From Chloroflexota bacterium (lineage in GTDB: Bacteria; Chloroflexota; Anaerolineae; Anaerolineales; VGOW01): DNA of 64,000 bases. The stretch is from contig JACPWC010000024.1 of assembly GCA_016197225.1 (NCBI GenBank), positions 19,846-83,845 on the forward strand. The letters run 5' to 3'. Below the pieces are notes generated by a model that was given only the letters and a program-made list of their open reading frames with translations, made no database searches and was not told where the DNA came from. The stretch's first letter is position 1. The number at the start of each line of letters is the position of its first letter. This document shows positions 52,259-59,358 of this stretch, piece by piece. The position numbers and the translations under genes were made by a program.

Positions 52259-53503
52259 TTGAAAACGAAAGTCGTCGTCACCGGCCTCGGTGCGGTTAGC
52301 CCGCTGGGCCTGGACGTAGAAACCACCTGGGCCGCCGCCGCCGGCGGCAAATCCGGCGTCGGCCCCATCACCCGCTTCGACGCCAGCCACCACGAAACCA
52401 AATTCGCCGCCGAAGTCAAAGGCTTCGACCCCGAAGCTCTCTTTGGCCGCAAAGATGCGCGCCGCATGGATCGCTTCACCCAGTACGCCGTCGCCGCCAC
52501 CGGTCAGGCCATCCAAGACGCAGGCCTGCAAGTGACCGACAGCAACCGTGACCGCATCGGCATCTTCATCGGCACCGGCATCGGCGGCATCGGCACGGTC
52601 TTGAGTGAGGTCGAGACTCTGCGCGAGAAAGGCCCGCGCCGCGTCAGCCCCTTCCTCGTTCCCATGATGTTGCCCGACTCCGCCGCCGGGCAGGTCGCCA
52701 TCACCTTCGGCCTGCGCGGCCCCAACCTGGCCATCGTCACCGCCTGCGCCACCGGCACCAACGCCGTCGGCGAAGCTTACAAGACGATCCAGCGCGGCGG
52801 CGCGGATGTCATGGTGGCCGGTGGAACCGAGGCCGCCATCCTCAGCCTGGTCATCGCCGGGTTCAACGTCATGACCGCCCTCTCCACCCGCAACGACGAC
52901 CCGACCCGCGCCTCGCGCCCCTTCGACAAAAACCGGGACGGCTTTGTGGCCGGCGAGGGCGCGGCCACCCTCATTCTCGAATCCGAGAGTCACGCCAAAG
53001 CGCGCGGCGCGCGAATTTATGGCGAAGTGCTGGGCTACGGCCTCACCGACGACGCCTTCCACATCTCGGCCCCGGCGGAGAACGGCGCGGGCGCGGCGCG
53101 TTGCATGAAGCTGGCGCTGGATGATGCCGGACTCGACCCGAAGCAAATTGATTACCTCAACGCGCACGGCACTTCGACTCAACTCAACGACAAGTCGGAG
53201 ACCGCCGCCGTCAAAACCGTCTTCGGGGAAGCCGCCTACGATCTCCCCATCTCCTCCACCAAGTCCATGCACGGACACCTGCTGGGAGCCGCCGGGGCGC
53301 TGGAAGCCGTCATCTGCCTCAAAGCCCTCAACGCCGGATTCATCCCCCCCACCCTCAACTACGAAACACCCGACCCCAACTGCGACCTGAACTACGTGCC
53401 CAACACTGGCCGGGCTAAAGCCATGCGCACCGCCATGTCCAACTCGTTCGGCTTCGGCGGGCACAACGCATCCATCATCTTCGGCAAGAACGGAGGCGCT
53501 TGA
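52259..53503 (+). CDS. fabF: 3-oxoacyl-ACP synthase II
   Basis: 414-residue KAS II condensing enzyme of type II fatty-acid synthesis, extending acyl-ACP with malonyl-ACP. The Cys-His-His triad is visible: nucleophile in VTACATGTNAVG, histidines in LNAHGTSTQLND and STKSMHGHLLGAAGAL. The glycine-rich ending SNSFGFGGHNASIIFGK is complete. The start is a TTG at 52259, chosen because GGAGGAAG lies about four to six bases upstream and KTKVVVTGLGAVSPLG follows at once; the in-frame extension to 52214 has no conserved residues. It overlaps fabH by four bases (ATGA). Confidence 0.95.
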   Translation: MKTKVVVTGLGAVSPLGLDVETTWAAAAGGKSGVGPITRFDASHHETKFAAEVKGFDPEALFGRKDARRMDRFTQYAVAATGQAIQDAGLQVTDSNRDRIGIFIGTGIGGIGTVLSEVETLREKGPRRVSPFLVPMMLPDSAAGQVAITFGLRGPNLAIVTACATGTNAVGEAYKTIQRGGADVMVAGGTEAAILSLVIAGFNVMTALSTRNDDPTRASRPFDKNRDGFVAGEGAATLILESESHAKARGARIYGEVLGYGLTDDAFHISAPAENGAGAARCMKLALDDAGLDPKQIDYLNAHGTSTQLNDKSETAAVKTVFGEAAYDLPISSTKSMHGHLLGAAGALEAVICLKALNAGFIPPTLNYETPDPNCDLNYVPNTGRAKAMRTAMSNSFGFGGHNASIIFGKNGGA

Positions 53504-54498
53504 TGGCAGGCAGTAACGGAAACGGACACCGCCCTTCAGAGAATGGACGGAACGGGCGGCCCCCGGCCAAGCCCGGCCCCAAACCGGCGCGCTACGCCCA
53601 CATTACCGGCTGGGGCATGGCCGTGCCGGAACGGGTGATGACCAACGACGACATCGCCCGCATCGTAGATACCAACGACGAGTGGATTCAGTCTCGCACC
53701 GGCATCAAACAACGCCGCATCGCCGACAGCAAAGAGACCACCACATCGCTGGCAATCCTGGCCTCCCGGCGCGCCCTGGAAGTGGCCGACCTCTCGCCCG
53801 AAGACATCGGCCTGATCATCGTCGCCACCTGCACCCCCGAATACGCCTTCCCCTCCACCGCCTCGCTGGTGCAAGATGCCATCGGCGCAACAAAGGCCGG
53901 AGCGTTTGACCTCTCGGCGGCCTGCACCGGTTTCATCTACGCCGTCAACATGGCCGCCGACGCCATCAAGTGCGGCACGGCCCAAGTCGCCCTCGTCATC
54001 GGCGCAGAAACTTTGTCGCGCGTGGTGGACTGGGAAGACCGCGGCACCTGCATTCTCTTCGGCGACGGCGCGGGCGCATTCGTCCTGCAAGGCTCGGAGA
54101 CGCCGGGCGGTGTGCTATCAGGCATGATGCGCTCCGATGGATCGGGCGGCAGTTCGCTCTCGCTGGTTTCGTCCGGCTACATTCGCCCGCCGGGCGTCGG
54201 CCATTTGCTCAATCAGAAGATTCAAATGAATGGCCGCGAAGTGTTCCGCTTCGCCACCCGGGTCATGAACTCGATCACCCGCGAGGTGGTGGCCGAGGCC
54301 GGGCTGACTCTGGAAGACATCAACCTGATCATCCCGCACCAGGCCAACCGGCGCATCATCGAAGCGGCGGCGCGCGGCCTGGAACTACCCGAAGAGAAGT
54401 TCTTCATCAACGTGGATCGCTACGGCAACACCTCGACGGCTTCCATCCCGATTGCCATGTGTGAGGCGGGTGCCCGCTCGCCATTCACTGGGACGTGA
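53500..54498 (+). CDS. fabH: 3-oxoacyl-ACP synthase III with altered C-terminus
   Basis: 332 residues. A disordered 30-residue N-terminal extension (rich in Gly, Asn, Pro) precedes a KAS III domain: TGWGMAVPERVMTNDDIARIVDTNDEWI, nucleophile Cys in DLSAACTGFIYAV, His in IIPHQANRRIIEAA and Asn in YGNTSTASIPIA. These give the Cys-His-Asn triad that condenses acetyl-CoA with malonyl-ACP. After IPIAMCEAG the sequence departs from the family: the last 30-35 residues, normally ending in a GFGGGLTWGA strand, are absent and replaced by ARSPFTGT. The DNA then continues in another frame as the end of an unrelated protein. Activity is doubtful, or the copy is redundant. Confidence 0.8.
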   Translation: MMAGSNGNGHRPSENGRNGRPPAKPGPKPARYAHITGWGMAVPERVMTNDDIARIVDTNDEWIQSRTGIKQRRIADSKETTTSLAILASRRALEVADLSPEDIGLIIVATCTPEYAFPSTASLVQDAIGATKAGAFDLSAACTGFIYAVNMAADAIKCGTAQVALVIGAETLSRVVDWEDRGTCILFGDGAGAFVLQGSETPGGVLSGMMRSDGSGGSSLSLVSSGYIRPPGVGHLLNQKIQMNGREVFRFATRVMNSITREVVAEAGLTLEDINLIIPHQANRRIIEAAARGLELPEEKFFINVDRYGNTSTASIPIAMCEAGARSPFTGT

Positions 54499-54668
54499 CC
54501 CCGCCGCCCGAAATCTCGCGTTGGAATCAGCTTGGGCGGCAGGTGCGTTATGGATTGGCCCGCGTCAACTCGATGGGCCGCCGCGCTCTGCGGCGCGTGG
54601 AGGGCGCGCTCTTTGGCTCGCAAGCGCCGGAGGGCGTGGAACCACCGCACCGGGGAAGTAAGAAATAA
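54467..54668 (+). pseudogene. 3' remnant of an unrelated gene joined to fabH
   Basis: From about 54467, in a frame different from fabH, the DNA reads HWDVTPPPEISRWNQLGRQV, then RYGLARVNSMGRRALRR and EGALFGSQAPEGVEPPHRGS, to a TAA at 54666-54668. The composition looks like a genuine Arg-rich protein C-terminus, but there is no start. It is followed at once by a strong terminator, which may have come with it. Confidence 0.5.
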
Positions 54669-54710
54669 AAAAGACACCGGGTGTTTCGCAAAACACCCGG
54701 TGTCTTTTTT
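54667..54710. terminator. Strong bidirectional intrinsic terminator
   Basis: A 20-base arm (54667-54686, AAAAAAGACACCGGGTGTTT) pairs perfectly with 54691-54710 around a CGCA loop. It has T tracts on both strands and separates the fab operon from the convergent small-protein operon. Confidence 0.9.
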
Positions 54711-55038
54711 ATGGGGTGACATCAATCGCCGGGCGGCCCCGATCTGGCAGGGCCGACGACCAGGGCACGAGGGCACAGCGGGCGTTGTAGTTCGAGGCTC
54801 TGGCAAACACCTGGGCCGGGGGTCGCCTGTCATTCCACCACAGGCCCACACTGCCGTCACGAGACCAGGCGCAGACGGCCACAATCGAGTCGGAGGCTTG
54901 TTCGGGCGGCGGCGTGAGGGCTTGCACCGCGCAGGCGATGAGTGAGCAGGCCAGGCACATGCCGACGAGCAACAAGATGGCCGTTGCCAGAATGCGAGTG
55001 TCGCGAGTGTTGTTGGTTCTGAATTCCTCCATGCTCAC
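54709..55038 (-). CDS. Small membrane-anchored protein, tandem paralogue 3
   Basis: 109 residues. One membrane span (ILATAILLLVGMCLACSLIAC) and a C-terminal extracytoplasmic part of about 65 residues with the pattern VCAWSRDGSVGLWWND, then CALVPWSSALPDRG. The VGLWW, Cys and PW elements align with the two genes upstream. No known family was recognised. The stop lies in the terminator arm, so this is the last gene of the operon. Function unknown; the cysteine pairs suggest disulfides outside the membrane. Confidence 0.65.
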   Translation of the reverse strand: MSMEEFRTNNTRDTRILATAILLLVGMCLACSLIACAVQALTPPPEQASDSIVAVCAWSRDGSVGLWWNDRRPPAQVFARASNYNARCALVPWSSALPDRGRPAIDVTP

Positions 55039-55041
55039 CTC

Positions 55042-55356
55042 TCATGGCAACAACGGAAAACTCCCTTGCTGCGCCCAGTGCGGCGGGCGCAGGATGTAGC
55101 CGCAAAGGGCCTGACGCGAGGCAATAGTGGGCGGCGGCATAGCGGCGAGACCCGGAACCGCCCACCACACGCCCCACCACGAAACGGTGGCCACCCGCCC
55201 CACGCAAACTTGAACAATCACATCGGATGGCAGGTTGGCGAGTGGCAACCAGAGTGAAAGGGCGCCGAGCAGAGTCAGGTTCGCCACGCAAACGGCGGCC
55301 AAACCGAAAAGAAAGAGGATCAGCCACAGGCGAAGGTGATGACGAGTCCGGCTCAT
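55042..55356 (-). CDS. Small membrane-anchored protein, tandem paralogue 2
   Basis: 104 residues with a longer hydrophobic N-terminus (LWLILFLFGLAAVCVANLTLL). The extracytoplasmic part reads VIVQVCVGRVATVSWWGVWW, then ALCGYILRPPHWAQQGSFPLLP, matching the order Cys, VWW, Cys, Pro, Trp, Gln-Gly-Ser of its neighbours. Separated from the next gene by only three bases and from the previous one by four. More diverged than paralogues 1 and 3. Unrecognised family. Confidence 0.65.
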   Translation of the reverse strand: MSRTRHHLRLWLILFLFGLAAVCVANLTLLGALSLWLPLANLPSDVIVQVCVGRVATVSWWGVWWAVPGLAAMPPPTIASRQALCGYILRPPHWAQQGSFPLLP

Positions 55357-55360
55357 TTAT

Positions 55361-55687
55361 TTACGGAGGAAACATGAGGCTACCATGTTGCGGCAGGATC
55401 GGCAGCCAGGGAATAAAACGACACGAGTTCGTCGTCGGCGACATGAAGGCCCAGCGCGGCGCATCTTTTGTATAAGGCGAAAGCCACCACACGCCCACCT
55501 GTTTATTTTTGTTCGAGGCGGTGGAGCCGTAGCAGGCGTGAACGACGTAACCGTCGGGCAAAGTGGATGGCCGGATCAACACTTCGGTAGTGAAGAGGAG
55601 CAGGAGGCCGAGCAGGCAGAGCGCCGCCGTGAACGAGAGGCCCAGCGTCAGAGTCATTTGTTCTCTGGGTCTGAGTTTGACCGTCAC
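55361..55687 (-). CDS. Small membrane-anchored protein, tandem paralogue 1
   Basis: 108 residues. Membrane span TLGLSFTAALCLLGLLLLF, then YVVHACYGSTASNKNKQVGVWW and SCRFIPWLPILPQHGSLMFPP. It shares the C-x(n)-VGVWW-x(n)-C-x(2-4)-PW-x(2)-LP-x-x-GS layout with the next two genes. The start overlaps the stop of the upstream gene by four bases (ATGA). It is part of a four-gene minus-strand operon ending at 54709. Confidence 0.65.
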   Translation of the reverse strand: MTVKLRPREQMTLTLGLSFTAALCLLGLLLLFTTEVLIRPSTLPDGYVVHACYGSTASNKNKQVGVWWLSPYTKDAPRWAFMSPTTNSCRFIPWLPILPQHGSLMFPP

Positions 55688-56367
55688 TTCACCAGCCCGC
55701 CGAGTTTAGAGACCCCCTGTTCAATCGCCGTCATCACGCCCGGCAAATTGTCTTTGACCGCCGCCTCCGAAAACGCCAGATACTCCCACTCACCCTTTTC
55801 CTTCATTTCCCTCTTTTCCCCCGTTTGCCCCAGAAGCACCGCCAGCTTGCCCAACTCACACAACAGGGCAAAATCAATCGCCCCGCCCGGCCCTTCTTCG
55901 TAATGGCGTTCGGCGTTCAGGCCACGCTCCTTTAGCGCCGTCCACAGCAAGTCGCGCTCGTCGCTGTCCACGATCAGATCGTTGATCTCGGTTGCATTCA
56001 TCAGCCGTTCGCCGGTTGTATAGAAGAAGGTGATGCGCCGCCACTTGAGCGAGGGCACAGGCCGGGGCAGGCGTTCCAGCGGGCCGACTTGAATTTTGAA
56101 GTATTGCTCGCCGGCGCGAGGGTGATCGGGTTCGGTGCGAAGAAGCTCGGCGCGGGTCGTCAGTTCGTGGCCGAGCACGGGCGCAGTGAAGTTGATGGCC
56201 CACTTCTCGTCGCCGAAGTCCGCTGTCTGGTAAAACGCCAGGCGGTCAACGCTCACCGTCTTGGGCGCTTTTTTGTAAGGGATGCGATACCAGCCCAGCA
56301 CTCGCGCAATTTCCAGATCGCGCGGCGAGGGCATGACGGCGGCGAGGATGAGATCGGTGGGGTTCAT
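55684..56367 (-). CDS. Conserved hypothetical protein heading the small-protein operon
   Basis: 227 residues, soluble, no recognised domain. Notable strings are AAVMPSPRDLEIARVLGWYRIP, FYQTADFGDEKWAINFTAPVLGHELTTRAELL, HPRAGEQYFKIQVGPLERLP and ITFFYTTGERLMNATEINDLI. The middle is beta-rich, and the C-terminal 70 residues are helical and charged. The region DLLWTALKERGL has the look of an endonuclease-fold helix but no catalytic motif was identified. It is the first gene of the operon with the three small membrane proteins, which suggests a shared, unknown role. The upstream gap is a hairpin repeat. Confidence 0.6.
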   Translation of the reverse strand: MNPTDLILAAVMPSPRDLEIARVLGWYRIPYKKAPKTVSVDRLAFYQTADFGDEKWAINFTAPVLGHELTTRAELLRTEPDHPRAGEQYFKIQVGPLERLPRPVPSLKWRRITFFYTTGERLMNATEINDLIVDSDERDLLWTALKERGLNAERHYEEGPGGAIDFALLCELGKLAVLLGQTGEKREMKEKGEWEYLAFSEAAVKDNLPGVMTAIEQGVSKLGGLVK

Positions 56368-56377
56368 GGCAACCTCT

Positions 56378-56432
56378 CAATTCACAATTGACAATTCACA
56401 ATGCTCAATTGTGATTTGTCAATTGTGAATTA
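56378..56432. repeat. Inverted repeat (CAATTCACAATTGAC family)
   Basis: CAATTCACAATTGACAATTC and the opposing AATTGTGATTTGTC and AATTGTGAATT segments form a long hairpin of 7-9-base units, the same family as at 791-846. Confidence 0.75.
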
Positions 56433-56435
56433 CTT

Positions 56436-56846
56436 TCAAGCTGTTTTTCCGTGGCAGTTTTTGTATTTCTTGCCGCTTCCGCACGGGCACAGATCATTTC
56501 GGCCAACGCCTTCGTATGCGGTTCGTCTGAGAGGTTGCCGCCAGCGCGGAATGGATGGAATGAAAGCCGGAGGAGGAGGCGACTCATCTTCTTCTTCGTC
56601 TTCCCACTCCTCTTCTTCGTCAACTGGCACAGTAATAGCAGGCGTGCGCAAAATCTGCCAGGCAGCCGCCAACAACGCAATGAGGGCTATCAGCGACATG
56701 AAGGACGCTTCGTAAGTCGAAAGCGGCAAGAAGCGTGAAAGCAACAGCCCGAGGCCGGCCGCCATGAGCACCATCAACGCCGCGCCGAGCGCAATGGCCA
56801 GCAGAATAACGATCGCCAATCCTATTGTCACCAGAATCGCTTTCAT
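56436..56846 (-). CDS. Membrane protein with C-terminal SEC-C zinc motif
   Basis: 136 residues. Two membrane helices (about 4-35 and 47-65) are followed by an acidic linker ([12 protein letters not shown]) and a C-terminal SEC-C motif [19 protein letters not shown], the zinc-binding CxC-x8-CH element best known from the end of SecA, where it contacts SecB and the ribosome. A membrane-anchored SEC-C is uncommon; it may bring ribosomes or export factors to the membrane (inference). AAAGGA stands five bases before the ATG. The gene follows a truncated gene remnant that ends ten bases upstream. Confidence 0.8.
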   Translation of the reverse strand: MKAILVTIGLAIVILLAIALGAALMVLMAAGLGLLLSRFLPLSTYEASFMSLIALIALLAAAWQILRTPAITVPVDEEEEWEDEEEDESPPPPAFIPSIPRWRQPLRRTAYEGVGRNDLCPCGSGKKYKNCHGKTA

Positions 56847-56856
56847 CTGTTTCCTT

Positions 56857-57045
56857 TCAGTGAACGATACCTGAATCCTTCTTGCCGTCGAGCGTGTACA
56901 CGTCGGCGTCAGCGGCTTGAAGTTGGATGTTCGACCCGTAAGCCGTGCGAAGCGCATTGTTGATGGCCGCCACCACGTCGGCCAGCCGCCCCTCGTTCTC
57001 CACTGTGCCGCGATACCCTTTGAGGCTGGGTAGTGCCAGGAGCGC
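56857..57045 (-). pseudogene. 3' remnant of a truncated gene
   Basis: A 62-codon open frame ending at a TGA (56857-56859) reads [20 protein letters not shown], then [20 protein letters not shown] and [14 protein letters not shown]. It has no start codon and is closed upstream by a TAA at 57046. It sits directly after the end of the PLP-enzyme gene, whose stop is at 57051. The parent family was not recognised. It probably once preceded the SEC-C gene in an operon. Confidence 0.55.
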
Positions 57046-57050
57046 TTAAA

Positions 57051-58439
57051 TTAGACAGCGGCTCTCGCCTGCCTGATTCTAGCATCCATCTCCGGCACCA
57101 ACTGCTGGTGCTTGATCCACCACTCCGGGTCTTTCTGGGCGTCGAGTTCTTCCACCGTCTTGCCCTGCTGTTCCACCCAAGTGTAATACTTCAAATTATG
57201 CCACTGGCGGCGCATGTCGGGCGTGCCGTCTTTGATCCAGTCGGTCTTGGCCCCGTGAAAGATGGCTTCAACATAGGCCATCGCCCGCGCCTCGTCAATC
57301 GCGCCGTAGTCACGAGCCATGTCGCCCATCACCGAGTGATAACGGTCAATCGCGTCGGTGCAGATGGTGACGATGACGTCGTTCTTGCCGAACTGATAAT
57401 GCTTGGCCGTCTTGATCGCGCCCAGCACGTTGCACACGCCAGAGATGCCGAAGAGGGTTGAGAGCGAGCGGACCTTCTCTGCCGGGATGCCGTAGCGCCT
57501 GGTCAACACTTCCTGGCCGGCTTCGTCCGTCAGCACCTGCAACCCTTTCTTGCATTCGATGTCGTCAACGCACATGATGGCGTCCATGTTCAGCACGTTA
57601 TGAATCCACGTCACGTGCTTGTCACCGATGCCTTGAATGTCGTGGCCGCCGTAGCCGTTGTTGTACAGCGTCGGGCACTGAACAGGTTCGAGGCCCACGA
57701 TCTTGTGATCGGGGAAAGCCTGCTTGATCCGGTCGCCCGCCGCAATCGTCCCGGCGCTTCCCATCGCCGAGCAGTAAGCGGCAATCGAGCCGTCGCCCAC
57801 GCCCTCGGCTTTCAACTCCGCCGCCAGTTCCACAATGGTGTTGCCGGTGACGTGGTAGTGGAAGCGGTAGTTGCCCATCACTTCAAACTGGTTGAGGATG
57901 CGAATGTTCGGGTCGCGGCGCAGTTCCCAGGTCTTGTCGTAAATCTCTTTGACGTTAGACTCGACGCCAATGGTTTTGATGACCTGCGCGCCGTAGCTTT
58001 CGATTTTCTGGAACCGCTCCTTGCTCATACCTTCGGGGAGAACGACGATGGATTTCGCGCCGACCCGGCCACCCACCCACGCCCCGCCGATGCCGTAGTT
58101 GCCGGTGCTGGGCCAGACGACGGTGTGTTTGTTGATGTCCACCCGGTCGAAGACCAGTTCTTCGATCAACACCGAGTAGGCGGCCCCCACTTTGTGGGCG
58201 CCGCTCGGAAAGTCGCGTCCATATAAAACGACGATAGGCGCGTCCACGCCGGTCAACTCTTTCGGCAGAACTTCATATTTGATTTTGTTGTCGGCTCCGC
58301 GCCAGGTGATGTTGTAAAGATTGACCGGGTCGAGCGGGGCGTCCTTCAACGCCTTGACCGCTTTCTGCCGAATAGCCGGGTCAATTTTGTCCGGGTGCAA
58401 CATTTCTTCAAACGTGGGTCCCAAAACTGCTTTGGTCAT
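57051..58439 (-). CDS. Fold-type II PLP-dependent enzyme (cysteine synthase superfamily)
   Basis: 462 residues. The PLP lysine lies in FPSGAHKVGAAYSVL, with substrate-site TGNYGIGGAWVGG and a phosphate-binding-type loop SAMGSAGTIAAGDRI. The overall pattern is that of the cysteine synthase/cystathionine beta-synthase superfamily, but it is 130 residues longer than CysK and has a distinctive C-terminal third (CTDAIDRYHSVMGDMARDYG, then WHNLKYYTWVEQQGKTVEEL). The specific reaction cannot be assigned; it could be a beta-replacing or deaminating enzyme. The ATG at 58439 is chosen since the preceding 12 codons are repeat-derived. It lies 80 bases downstream of the M55 peptidase gene on the same strand. 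Confidence 0.8.
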   Translation of the reverse strand: MTKAVLGPTFEEMLHPDKIDPAIRQKAVKALKDAPLDPVNLYNITWRGADNKIKYEVLPKELTGVDAPIVVLYGRDFPSGAHKVGAAYSVLIEELVFDRVDINKHTVVWPSTGNYGIGGAWVGGRVGAKSIVVLPEGMSKERFQKIESYGAQVIKTIGVESNVKEIYDKTWELRRDPNIRILNQFEVMGNYRFHYHVTGNTIVELAAELKAEGVGDGSIAAYCSAMGSAGTIAAGDRIKQAFPDHKIVGLEPVQCPTLYNNGYGGHDIQGIGDKHVTWIHNVLNMDAIMCVDDIECKKGLQVLTDEAGQEVLTRRYGIPAEKVRSLSTLFGISGVCNVLGAIKTAKHYQFGKNDVIVTICTDAIDRYHSVMGDMARDYGAIDEARAMAYVEAIFHGAKTDWIKDGTPDMRRQWHNLKYYTWVEQQGKTVEELDAQKDPEWWIKHQQLVPEMDARIRQARAAV

Positions 58440-58445
58440 GTTTAT

Positions 58446-58518
58446 TGTCACAAAGGCACCAAGACATAAAGACACAAAGTTTTTCTTCGCGTCTTAGAGT
58501 CTTCGTGCCTTCGTGTTC
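58446..58518. repeat. Inverted repeat (CACGAAGGCAC family), copy 2
   Basis: CACAAAGGCACCAAGACATA units are opposed by CTTCGCGTCTTAG and TCTTCGTGCCTTCGTGTT across a TTTTT centre. Related to the copy at 49823-49903. Confidence 0.75.
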
Positions 58519-58519
58519 C

Positions 58520-59356
58520 TTAGTCGCGTGAGATCGTCGCCATTGCTCTGAACGCGCGGTGGGCAGTGATCATGTCAGGCGCAGTGTATTCAAGGCGCGT
58601 GCCGCTGATTCGTTCGGTTCCGGGGATGAGGAAGGCGCGGTCGCAGTGGCGGGTGTAGACGAATTCGACGGCCAGGCGCACGGGCGTTTCTACTTTGAAC
58701 GGTTGAGCCGCCTTGCCTTCCCGGAACTTGATGACCGCCCGGGCCGCCGCCTCGCAAATTTTGTGCCGGGCCTCGGCCAACGGCAGGCACTGGGCCGCGC
58801 TCTGCCCGGTCGCGTTCTTCACCACCGCAATTTCGAGCGCCGAGCCGATCATATCCTGCCCTTCCTGGCAGGCGTGTTGATCGCCGGTGAGAGCGATGAC
58901 GGGCACGTTGTAGTGGGCGGCCACCGCCGCGTTCAGCCCGATCTCGCCCATCAACCGGTCATTGAGATAGACGGCCCGGATTCGAGAGTCCGACCAGGTG
59001 TGATCGAGAATCGCCTTCTTGGTTCCGGCGGTTGCGTGGTAGCCGACGAGCATGGCCGCGTCGGGTTGCGGCTGGTCGTCAATGCCCTGCATCATCGCAA
59101 ACGGCGAGGGCGAGCCGGCGTTGAGTTTGGCGCGCGAGTCCAGTTCTTCGAGTAGGATGTTGCGGGCGTTCCAGTGGCCGTCGCTCACAATCACTTCGTC
59201 GGCGCCGCCCTCGAACGCGCCCTGGATGGCCGCGTTCACGTCGCCCGTCATCAGCTTGCGACTGCGCGATTGATATTCCACGTGGCCGGGCGTGACCTGT
59301 TCCCAGTCTACGATGCCGGAGATGCCTTCCATGTCAGCGGAGATAAGTAGTTTCAT
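58520..59356 (-). CDS. dppA: M55 family D-aminopeptidase (DppA-like)
   Basis: 278 residues, complete. The zinc-binding start MKLLISADMEGISGIVDWEQV (ADMEG) is diagnostic of the M55 family. It continues with EVIVSDGHWNARNILLEEL (D-x-H), VGYHATAGTKKAILDHTWS and ALTGDQHACQEG. Family members form decameric self-compartmentalised zinc peptidases that release D-amino acids from peptides. The first 22 bases overlap the end of the glycosyltransferase gene, an overlap created by what looks like an insertion: a second copy of the first 33 codons lies at 60794-60904. Confidence 0.92.
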   Translation of the reverse strand: MKLLISADMEGISGIVDWEQVTPGHVEYQSRSRKLMTGDVNAAIQGAFEGGADEVIVSDGHWNARNILLEELDSRAKLNAGSPSPFAMMQGIDDQPQPDAAMLVGYHATAGTKKAILDHTWSDSRIRAVYLNDRLMGEIGLNAAVAAHYNVPVIALTGDQHACQEGQDMIGSALEIAVVKNATGQSAAQCLPLAEARHKICEAAARAVIKFREGKAAQPFKVETPVRLAVEFVYTRHCDRAFLIPGTERISGTRLEYTAPDMITAHRAFRAMATISRD

Positions 59357-59358
59357 AA
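59267..59358 (-). repeat. Direct repeat, 5' end of dppA (copy 1)
   Basis: About 92 bases covering the first 30 codons of dppA recur at 60813-60905 with roughly five mismatches. The GT39 gene lies between the copies. Confidence 0.85.
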
